Source: JACQGZ01 sp036004665 (GTDB lineage Bacteria; Sysuimicrobiota; Sysuimicrobiia; Sysuimicrobiales; Humicultoraceae). From it: a stretch of 64,000 nt of DNA. Under the pieces are notes generated by a model. The model saw nothing but the letters and a program-made list of their open reading frames with translations. It did no database searches and had not been told where the DNA came from. Below, piece after piece: positions 9,070-15,097 of the stretch. The stretch is from NCBI GenBank assembly GCA_036004665.1, contig DASYRG010000008.1, positions 1-64,000 on the forward strand, read 5' to 3'. The position numbers and the translations under genes were made by a program. The stretch's first letter is position 1. Each line of letters begins with the position of its first letter.

Positions 9070-10179
9070 ATGAGGTCCATGCGCACGGCCGCCAAAATCC
9101 CCATCGCCCACCCTTTCATCGGAGACGAGGAGCGGCAACGAGTCCTGGAAGTCCTCGAGTCGGGGATTCTCGTCGCCGACCGGATGGTCCGTGAGTTCGA
9201 AGAGGCCTTCGCCGCGTATATCGGCGTCTCCCATGCCGTGGCGACCTCCTCCGGCACCACCGCCTTGCAGGTGGCGCTCGAGGCGCTGGGCATCGGGGCG
9301 GGCGACCGCGTGGTCACCACCCCCTTCACCTTTGCCGCGACGAGTCACGCCATCCTCCACGCCGGCGCGCGGCCGGTGTTTGCCGATATCGACAGACAGA
9401 CCGGCAACCTGGACGCGGCGAGCGTCGAGGACGCGGTCCGCCGGGAGGGGGCCAGAGCGATCCTGGCCGTGCACCTCTATGGGCTGCCGGCCGACCTGGA
9501 CGCCCTCGGCGAGGTGGCCGCGCGGCACGGGCTCCTGCTGATTGAAGATTGCGCCCAGGCGCACGGCGCGGTCTACCGGGAACGCAAGGTGGGGTCGTTC
9601 GGCGATGCGGCCATCTTCAGTTTCTACCCTACCAAGAACATGACGACCGGCGAAGGCGGCATGGTGCTCACCCGTGACGCCGACGTGGCGCGGCGGGCGC
9701 GTCTCCTCGTGGATCCCCGCGCGGAAGACGAGTACGTCTACAGCGTGATCGGCTACAACTTCCGCATGACCGACCTCGCGGCCGCGATGGGCCTCCCACA
9801 GCTGCGCCGCCTGGACCGCCTCAACGAGGCCCGCCGCCGCAACGCCCGAACGCTCACCGCAGGAATGCGGCGGCTGTCGTGGGTGACCCCGCCGGTGGAG
9901 CCGGCGGGAGCCACGCACGTTTACACCGCCTACACCGTGCGGGCTCCGGCGAGGGACGCCCTGATGGCGCATCTCGCCAGGGAAGGGATCGGCCACAAGA
10001 TCTACTACCCGATGCTCATTCCCCACACGCCGGCTTACCGGGCGCTGGGATTCGACGGTCAGTTCCCCGTCGCCGAACGTTGGACGCGGGAGGTCCTCTC
10101 GCTGCCCGTGCATCCCGCCCTGACGGATGAGGACCTACGGCGCATCATCGAGGTCGTGACCGCCTTTCACCCCAGATGA
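9070..10179 (+). CDS. DegT/DnrJ/EryC1/StrS-family aminotransferase
   Basis: A 369-residue PLP-dependent sugar aminotransferase. It has the family opening PIAHPFIGDEERQRVLEVLE, the phosphate-contacting TSSGTTALQVALEALG, the IEDCAQAHGAVY block with the PLP-ring Asp, and the Schiff-base Lys in SFYPTKNMTTGEGG. ATG 9070 was chosen because GGAG lies eight bases upstream; an in-frame ATG at 9025 has no such site. It overlaps the following Gfo/Idh oxidoreductase by four bases. Such a dehydrogenase/aminotransferase pair makes 3-amino-3-deoxy nucleotide sugars (as WlbA with its aminotransferase), so a cell-surface sugar role is likely, although no acetyltransferase or glycosyltransferase follows. Confidence 0.92.
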   Translation: MRSMRTAAKIPIAHPFIGDEERQRVLEVLESGILVADRMVREFEEAFAAYIGVSHAVATSSGTTALQVALEALGIGAGDRVVTTPFTFAATSHAILHAGARPVFADIDRQTGNLDAASVEDAVRREGARAILAVHLYGLPADLDALGEVAARHGLLLIEDCAQAHGAVYRERKVGSFGDAAIFSFYPTKNMTTGEGGMVLTRDADVARRARLLVDPRAEDEYVYSVIGYNFRMTDLAAAMGLPQLRRLDRLNEARRRNARTLTAGMRRLSWVTPPVEPAGATHVYTAYTVRAPARDALMAHLAREGIGHKIYYPMLIPHTPAYRALGFDGQFPVAERWTREVLSLPVHPALTDEDLRRIIEVVTAFHPR

Positions 10180-11108
10180 GCCGCCGCGTGCGCATGGCCG
10201 TGGTCGGACTCGGCCAGTGGGGGCGTCACCATGCCCGCATCCTGGCGCACCTGCCCGACGTCGACCTGGTCGGTGTCGCCGACACCGACCCGCGGGAGGC
10301 CGCCCACCTGGGCCATCGCTACGGCACGCGCTCGCACAGGGACTACCGGGACCTCCTCGGCCAGGTCGAAGCGGCCACGATCGCCGTCCCCACCGTGCTG
10401 CACTACGCCATCGCCCGGGATTTCCTGGAGGCGGGTGCGCACGTGCTCGTGGAGAAGCCGATGACCGCTACCGCAGAGGAAGCCGCGGCGCTCTCTGATC
10501 TGGCGTCCGAGCGGGGGCGCGTGCTCCTCGTCGGGCACATCGAGCGGTTCAAGCCGGCGGTGCAGCGTCTCTTCCGCCTGGTCTCCGACCCCCTGGCGAT
10601 CGAGGCGCGGCGGATGCGGCCCTACGATCCCGGCCGGTCGATGGACACCGGGGTCGTGATGGATCTGATGATCCACGACATCGATATCGTGGACTCGATG
10701 GTGCCGGGGCCGTTCGAAGACCCCCAGGCGATCGGGGTGTGCGTGCACAACTCCCACGAGGATCTGGCGATGGCCCGGCTGCGCACCTCCACCGGCTGTC
10801 TGGTCACCTTTACCGCCAGCCGCGTGGCGGCCCGCAAGACCGCGGAGATGGAGGTGACGATGGCCGACCGGGCCATCCACCTGGACCTCCTGCGGCAGAG
10901 CATCGCCATCAGCTTCTTCAACGGCGAGACGCAGCGGATCACGCTGGAGGGCGAAGAGCCCCTGGAGTTGGAGCTACGTCACTTCGTCGAGTGCGTGCGC
11001 AGTGGTAGCCGCCCTTTGGTCGGAGGCGAGGATGGGCGCCGGGCCCTGGAGATTACTGAAACCATCCTCAGGCGAATGGTCCGGATTACGCCACCGGTCC
11101 GCGTCTGA
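10176..11108 (+). CDS. Gfo/Idh/MocA-family NAD(P)-dependent oxidoreductase
   Basis: A 310-residue dehydrogenase. The Rossmann nucleotide-binding part starts MAVVGLGQWGRHHARIL, and the family motif EKP is present in HVLVEKPMTATAEEAAALSD. The C-terminal alpha/beta domain includes DTGVVMDLMIHDIDIV, with the catalytic-region Asp and His. The ATG overlaps the stop of the aminotransferase (ATGA), so the two are translationally coupled and presumably act in sequence on a UDP- or dTDP-sugar. The exact substrate is not decidable from sequence. Confidence 0.9.
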   Translation: MSRRVRMAVVGLGQWGRHHARILAHLPDVDLVGVADTDPREAAHLGHRYGTRSHRDYRDLLGQVEAATIAVPTVLHYAIARDFLEAGAHVLVEKPMTATAEEAAALSDLASERGRVLLVGHIERFKPAVQRLFRLVSDPLAIEARRMRPYDPGRSMDTGVVMDLMIHDIDIVDSMVPGPFEDPQAIGVCVHNSHEDLAMARLRTSTGCLVTFTASRVAARKTAEMEVTMADRAIHLDLLRQSIAISFFNGETQRITLEGEEPLELELRHFVECVRSGSRPLVGGEDGRRALEITETILRRMVRITPPVRV

Positions 11109-11118
11109 AGTGTCGGTG

Positions 11119-11181
11119 CCGGAGGAAGGGGCTCACCGGCTCGACTGCGTTTTTACTCGCCGGGTGAGCCCCTCCCTCCGG
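11119..11181. terminator. Hairpin between converging genes
   Basis: The left arm CCGGAGGAAGGGGCTCACC and the right arm GGGTGAGCCCCTCCCTCCGG form a long, slightly mismatched stem around a loop that contains TTTTT. It sits exactly between the end of the plus-strand oxidoreductase and the end of the minus-strand RAM protein, so it probably ends transcription in both directions, although there is no T tract after the stem. Confidence 0.6.
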
Positions 11182-11195
11182 TATCCTTACAGGCT

Positions 11196-11429
11196 TCATG
11201 GGCGCACGACAACGCACGTCGCCACCTTCGCTACACCTTCGATCTTCTGGAGCTGATCGGCCAGGCTGGGAAATCCCTTGGTGCCATCCATCTGGCCGAG
11301 GGCGATGATGTCCACGTCCCCCATGGTGACGACCGCTTCGGTGATGCCGGGGACGCGCCGGACGGCTCGCGCGACCTCCGCTGGGGTGTGGCGGTTGAGC
11401 GTGATCAGAAAGTAGGCGGTCTCCACCAT
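11196..11429 (-). CDS. Stand-alone Lrp/AsnC ligand-binding (RAM) domain protein
   Basis: A 77-residue protein consisting only of the regulation-of-amino-acid-metabolism (RAM) fold of Lrp/AsnC regulators. It reads MVETAYFLITLNRHTPAEVA, then VPGITEAVVTMGDVDIIALG and ends with VAKVATCVVVRP. The DNA-binding helix-turn-helix of full Lrp proteins is missing; such short relatives bind amino acids as oligomers or modulate full-length Lrp. The ATG at 11429 is only 18 bases from the ATG of the divergent AIR-synthase-like gene. A TACTAT hexamer ends six bases before the start, so the mRNA is probably leaderless. Confidence 0.87.
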   Translation of the reverse strand: MVETAYFLITLNRHTPAEVARAVRRVPGITEAVVTMGDVDIIALGQMDGTKGFPSLADQLQKIEGVAKVATCVVVRP

Positions 11430-11447
11430 GGTGTTATAGTATCGGCG
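11430..11447. promoter_or_regulatory. Overlapping divergent -10 elements, 18-bp intergenic region
   Basis: On the plus strand TGT-TATAGT (hexamer 11435-11440) is an extended -10 ending seven bases before the ATG at 11448. On the minus strand TACTAT (11441 down to 11436) ends six bases before the ATG at 11429. The two hexamers share five base pairs, so RNA polymerase can probably occupy only one direction at a time. Both transcripts would be leaderless. Confidence 0.55.
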
Positions 11448-12434
11448 ATGATTCAGGGAAAACTGCTCCCCCCCCTGCTTCGCCGCCTCGTCTACCCTCA
11501 TCTCCCCAGCCGTCCGGACGTCCTGGTCGCCGCCGCCGTCGGTGAGGACAGCGCCATCCTCGACTTCGGCTCCTCCGTCTGTGTGGCCACCTCCGATCCC
11601 ATCACTGGAGCGGTGCAGCATCTCGGCCGTCTGGCGGTCCACGTCGCCTGCAACGATATCGCGGCAACGGGGGCCGAGCCGGTGGCGCTCTTGCTGACCG
11701 TACTGCTCCCCGCCTCGGCCGTAGAAGCTGAGATCGAAGCGATCATGCGAGAAGCGGGGAAGGCGGCGTCGAGACTGGGCGTCGCCATCGCAGGCGGGCA
11801 CACCGAGGTGACCGTCCGTGTGACCCACCCCGTGGTTGTCGTCGCCGGCATCGGCCGCGCCGCCGCACACGGATACGTCCACGCCGGGGGTGCGCGCCCC
11901 GGCGAGGCGCTGCTGCTGACCAAGGCGGCGGCGATCGAGGGCACGGCAATCCTGGCGACTGACCTCGCCGCGGAGTTAGCGGCGCGAGTGCCCGCGGAAG
12001 TGCTGGAGCGGGCGCGCCGCTTCATCGAGGACGTCAGCGTCGTGCCGGAAGGACGCATCGCCCTGGGGGCGGGAGCCACGGCCATGCACGACGTCACCGA
12101 GGGAGGGGTCATCACCGCCGTGTGGGAGATGGCCGAGGCCTCGCGATGCGGGGTCGACCTGTGGGCGGACGCCGTACCCGTTCGCGCCGAGACGGCAGCC
12201 CTCTGCGCCGAAGTGGGAGCGGACCCGCTGGTCTTGATCGGCAGCGGCGCGATGCTGATCGCCACCGCCTCCCCGCAGCGGACGCTGGCGGCGCTCCGCG
12301 AGGCGGGGATCGCGGCGGTCCAGATAGGGGAGATGCGGGACGACGGCCGGACGCTGCGGCGGGGGGCGAGCACCGAACCGCTGTCTCCACCCGAACGCGA
12401 TGAACTCTGGAGGATCCTCGAACAGCGCCGCTAG
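11448..12434 (+). CDS. AIR-synthase-related (HypE-like) protein
   Basis: A 328-residue protein of the PurM/AIR synthase fold. It contains AAVGEDSAILDFGSS (the N-terminal ATP-binding Gly/Asp block), LAVHVACNDIAATGAEP, VAIAGGHTEVTVRVTHP and MHDVTEGGVITAVWEMAEAS, a set most like the HypE-like AIR synthase relatives. It lacks the C-terminal Cys-containing tail of true HypE, and no hydrogenase genes are near, so hydrogenase maturation is unlikely. ThiL (thiamine-phosphate kinase) shares this fold, and the next genes downstream are thiT and thiN, so a thiamine role is possible but unproved. The start at 11448 is set by the extended -10 seven bases upstream. Confidence 0.8.
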   Translation: MIQGKLLPPLLRRLVYPHLPSRPDVLVAAAVGEDSAILDFGSSVCVATSDPITGAVQHLGRLAVHVACNDIAATGAEPVALLLTVLLPASAVEAEIEAIMREAGKAASRLGVAIAGGHTEVTVRVTHPVVVVAGIGRAAAHGYVHAGGARPGEALLLTKAAAIEGTAILATDLAAELAARVPAEVLERARRFIEDVSVVPEGRIALGAGATAMHDVTEGGVITAVWEMAEASRCGVDLWADAVPVRAETAALCAEVGADPLVLIGSGAMLIATASPQRTLAALREAGIAAVQIGEMRDDGRTLRRGASTEPLSPPERDELWRILEQRR

Positions 12435-12458
12435 CCTGGTTTCACTGGCGCGGCGCCA

Positions 12459-12467
12459 TGGTACGAT
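12459..12467 (+). promoter_or_regulatory. Extended -10 promoter of the thiamine operon
   Basis: TGG-TACGAT places transcription start near 12474, just upstream of the TPP aptamer. A weak TTTCAC at 12440-12445 could serve as -35. Confidence 0.5.
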
Positions 12468-12490
12468 GGGATGAGAACCGCATAGCACGT

Positions 12491-12586
12491 GCTGGGGGAG
12501 CCCGGTCGAGCCGGGCTGAGAGTGCAGCCGGACGCACTGCTGCAGACCCCTCGGACCCGATCCAGGTCATGCTGGCGTGGGGAAGC
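12491..12586 (+). promoter_or_regulatory. TPP riboswitch (THI element)
   Basis: All conserved parts of the thiamine pyrophosphate aptamer are present: the GGGGAGCC of P2, the pyrimidine-sensing CTGAGA at 12516-12521, a variable P3a stem (AGTGC with GCACT), ACCC-GATC, and the pyrophosphate-binding block ATGCTGGCGTGGGGA, with GCT/AGC closing P1. It precedes thiT and thiN. A GC hairpin follows (12602-12610 with 12622-12630, CGCCGCCGG/CCGGCGGCG), and the thiT Shine-Dalgarno lies 18-25 bases further on, so control may act by this hairpin or by ribosome-site masking. The switch should turn the operon off when TPP is plentiful. Confidence 0.95.
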
Positions 12587-12601
12587 GACAGCCGTTCATC
12601 T

Positions 12602-12630
12602 CGCCGCCGGGTCCTGTCGGGCCGGCGGCG
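12602..12630 (+). promoter_or_regulatory. Hairpin of the TPP riboswitch expression platform
   Basis: A nine-base-pair stem CGCCGCCGG/CCGGCGGCG with a 11-base loop, between the aptamer and the thiT ribosome-binding site. It lacks a T tract, so if it is a terminator it is not a classical one; it may instead be a structural spacer. Confidence 0.4.
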
Positions 12631-12662
12631 TCTGCGTGTCCCAGTTGGGAGGAGGAGTCGCG

Positions 12663-13184
12663 ATGCCACGTGAACCGTTGCGCCGGCTCACAGAGACAGG
12701 ACTGGCCTTGGCCCTGGTGGCGGTACTCAACCTCATTCCGCCGATCTTCAAGATGCCGCAGGGCGGGTCTGTCACCGCAGGGAGCATGGTGCCGATCTTC
12801 TTTGTCGCCCTGCGCTGGGGGGGTGTCTGGGGCATACTCACCGGCGCCCTCGGTGGTTTGATCAACTACTGGATCGATCCCCAGTACTATCACCCGCTGC
12901 AGTGGGTCCTCGACTACCCGGTCGCCTTCGGAGCCCTCGGGATCGCCGGATTCCTCCGCAGGCTCCCGGTAGCGGCCATCATCGTAGGCGGCGCGCTGCG
13001 GTTTGGGGCGCACGTGCTCTCCGGCGTGGTCTTCTTCGCGTCCTTCGCGCCCAAGGGCATGAGCCCGCTGCTCTATTCCACCGTGTACAATGGGAGCTTC
13101 ATGCTGCCGGAGGTCGCGATCAGCGTGGCGCTGACGCTCCTGCTCCTGCGCGCAATGGCGCGCCTGACCCCCGCGATGCGGTGA
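12663..13184 (+). CDS. thiT: ECF-type thiamine transporter substrate-binding membrane protein ThiT
   Basis: A 173-residue S-component of an energy-coupling-factor transporter, which captures thiamine outside the membrane. Six hydrophobic segments are visible. Family landmarks are LIPPIFKMPQGGSVTAGSMV, ALRWGGVWGILTGALGGLIN and YYHPLQWVLDYPVAFGALGI, the aromatic-rich part that lines the thiamine site. The ATG is preceded by a strong GGAGGAG. The ATPase/T-component (EcfA, EcfT) genes are not in this window and are probably shared and encoded elsewhere. Control by the upstream TPP riboswitch confirms the substrate. Confidence 0.95.
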   Translation: MPREPLRRLTETGLALALVAVLNLIPPIFKMPQGGSVTAGSMVPIFFVALRWGGVWGILTGALGGLINYWIDPQYYHPLQWVLDYPVAFGALGIAGFLRRLPVAAIIVGGALRFGAHVLSGVVFFASFAPKGMSPLLYSTVYNGSFMLPEVAISVALTLLLLRAMARLTPAMR

Positions 13185-13828
13185 TCGCCCTCATCGTCAC
13201 CCAGGGCCCGGCGCGCGCCCGCCGGTCCCTGCGGAGTCTGGCCGAGCGGGCCGATCTTCTCCTCGCGGCCGACGGCGGCGCCCGCGTGGCGCGTGCCGCC
13301 GGCCTCGTGCCCCACCTCATCATCGGGGATTTCGATTCCCTCGATGCGAAGACCGCCCGCTGGGCACGCCGCCGAAGGATTCCCCGCCGTCGTCTTCCCG
13401 TGGTCAAGGATGCCACCGACGCGGAGTTGGCGCTCCGGGAGGCGCTCCGCCGCGGCGCCCGGGAGATCTTGATCTTCGCCTCGTTGACCGGACGGATGGA
13501 TCAGGCTCTCGCCAACCTCCTTCTCCTCGTCACCGCGCGGTCGGCTAGGGCGCGCGCCTGGCTCACCGACGGCCGGGCGACCGCGTGGCTCGCGTCGGGG
13601 ACGGCGCGCATCGAGGGGCGTTCCGGTGATCTGGTCTCGCTGCTGCCCCTTACCCCCGCCGTCCGGGGCATCGTCACCACCGGATTGCGCTACCCCCTGC
13701 GCGGGGGAACGTTGCGACGGGGCTCCACCCGGGGGATCAGCAACGAGATCACCACAGCGCCGGCCTCCGTGCGCGTCCGTGGCGGCGACGTGCTGGTGAT
13801 CCACACGCCGCGGCGTGCGCCGCGCTGA
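13181..13828 (+). CDS. thiN: Thiamine pyrophosphokinase
   Basis: A 215-residue enzyme that transfers pyrophosphate from ATP to thiamine, giving TPP. The pattern IALIVTQGPARARRSLRSLA, LLLAADGGARVARAAGLVPH, LIIGDFDSLD and VVKDATDAELALREALRRGA is characteristic, with GDFDS as the metal/ATP site and FASLTGRMDQALANLLLL as the second signature. The GTG start overlaps the thiT stop (GTGA). Uptake (ThiT) and activation (ThiN) of thiamine are thus coupled under one riboswitch. This is salvage, not synthesis. Confidence 0.93.
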   Translation: MIALIVTQGPARARRSLRSLAERADLLLAADGGARVARAAGLVPHLIIGDFDSLDAKTARWARRRRIPRRRLPVVKDATDAELALREALRRGAREILIFASLTGRMDQALANLLLLVTARSARARAWLTDGRATAWLASGTARIEGRSGDLVSLLPLTPAVRGIVTTGLRYPLRGGTLRRGSTRGISNEITTAPASVRVRGGDVLVIHTPRRAPR

Positions 13829-13882
13829 CCGGGGCGGGACCGAACCGACCGGCGGCCCACGGCAAGGCACGGCGCAGGGTGA

Positions 13883-13891
13883 TGCTACAAT
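13883..13891 (+). promoter_or_regulatory. Extended -10 promoter of hslO
   Basis: TGC-TACAAT ends six bases before the GTG of hslO, placing transcription start at the start codon itself. No Shine-Dalgarno is present in the gap, consistent with a leaderless message. Confidence 0.5.
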
Positions 13892-13897
13892 ACCCGC

Positions 13898-14773
13898 GTG
13901 CCGGACACCTTGATGCGCGCCATTGCCGCCGACGGCGGCGTTCGTGGCGTGGCGGCCGTCGCCACCACGACCGTGGAGGAGGCGCGCCGCCGCCACGCCA
14001 CCGCGCCCACCGCCACCGCTGCGCTGGGGCGGACCCTGACGGCCACGGCGATGCTGGGGGCGGGATTGAAGGACGATCAGCGCATAACGCTTCGGGTGCT
14101 GGGCGATGGCCCGCTAGGAGGCATCATCGCGGACGGCACCGGTGGGGGGGAGGTCCGCGGCTACGTCGCCAACCCAGATGTGGACCTGCCGGTGACCGCC
14201 CGCCGGAAACTGGACGTCGGAGGCGCCGTGGGGCGGGGCACGCTCCACGTCACCAGAGACATGGGTCTCCGCTATCCCTATCACGGCAGTGTGCCGCTGA
14301 TCTCCGGAGAGATCGGGGAGGACGTGGCCCGGTATCTGGTTGTGTCCGAACAGGTGCCGTCGGTGGTCGCTCTCGGCGTGCTGGTGAATCCCGACGGCGA
14401 GGTGCGCGCCGCGGGCGGGTACATCCTGCAGGTCCTCCCCGGAGCCGCCGATGACCTGCCGCGCTATCTGGAAGATCGGGTCAGATCGCTCCCCGCGGTG
14501 ACAGATCTCGTGCGCGAGGGAATGGAGCCGCAGGCCATCCTGGATCTGGGCCTGGGAGAACTGGCTCCCCGCTCGCTCGGCGGCAGCCCGATCGCCTTCT
14601 CCTGCGGGTGTTCGCCAGCCCGTGTGGAGGCGGTCCTGATCGCGCTGGGGAAGGATGAGGTGGAGCGCTTGATCGAGGAGCAGGGCCAGGCGGAAGTGAC
14701 CTGCCGCTTCTGTGGCGACCGCTACGTGCTTGGGGCGGAGGAGCTGCGGGGGCTCTTCAGCGCGCCCGCGTGA
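13898..14773 (+). CDS. hslO: Redox-regulated chaperone Hsp33
   Basis: A 291-residue Hsp33, the holdase chaperone switched on by oxidation. The N-terminal domain has TATAALGRTLTATAMLGAGL and GDGPLGGIIADGTGGGEVRG; the C-terminal zinc domain has CGC in SCGCSPARVEAVL and CRFC in VTCRFCGDRYVLG, i.e. the four zinc Cys in the CxC...CxxC pattern. The length is normal. The GTG start is supported by the extended -10 six bases upstream. Its last 17 bases overlap the end of the converging rpmB gene. Confidence 0.95.
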   Translation: MPDTLMRAIAADGGVRGVAAVATTTVEEARRRHATAPTATAALGRTLTATAMLGAGLKDDQRITLRVLGDGPLGGIIADGTGGGEVRGYVANPDVDLPVTARRKLDVGGAVGRGTLHVTRDMGLRYPYHGSVPLISGEIGEDVARYLVVSEQVPSVVALGVLVNPDGEVRAAGGYILQVLPGAADDLPRYLEDRVRSLPAVTDLVREGMEPQAILDLGLGELAPRSLGGSPIAFSCGCSPARVEAVLIALGKDEVERLIEEQGQAEVTCRFCGDRYVLGAEELRGLFSAPA

Positions 14774-14948
14774 CCCGGCCGGAGCGGAGGCACGTCGTGC
14801 AGACGTGCACCCGCCGCACCCGGCCGCCGATGACACCTCTGATGCGCTGGACGTTGGCGCGGAATTGTCGCTTGCTGCGGATGTGAGAGTGGCTGAGCGA
14901 GTAGCCGGTCACCGTCCCCTTTCCGCAGATCTCACACTGTCGAGCCAT
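14757..14948 (-). CDS. rpmB: 50S ribosomal protein L28
   Basis: A 63-residue ribosomal protein of the L28 family. It starts MARQCEICGKGTVTGYSLSH and continues with SKRQFRANVQRIRGV and VHVCTTCLRSGRV; the CxxC pairs mark it as the zinc-binding form of L28. It stands alone on the minus strand, converging with hslO and diverging from recG. A TGT-TAGCAT on the minus strand near 15005-15013 could be its promoter. Confidence 0.95.
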   Translation of the reverse strand: MARQCEICGKGTVTGYSLSHSHIRSKRQFRANVQRIRGVIGGRVRRVHVCTTCLRSGRVTRAR

Positions 14949-15097
14949 TCCTTCTCTCCTCCCGCGCCGCGCGCGGCGCCGGAACCACCCGCGGCGGCCA
15001 AAACGTCAATCATGCTAACACGCGCCGGACGAGCCCGCAACGGCGCGGTGTGCTCAGCGATGTGCTCAAAGGAAAGGCGACACACGCAGAGAAGAGG

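Noticed and set aside
11448..12434. Assignment as ThiL or HypE
   Set aside because: It lacks the HypE C-terminal Cys motif and its conserved blocks fit HypE-like relatives better than ThiL, so only the superfamily is claimed.
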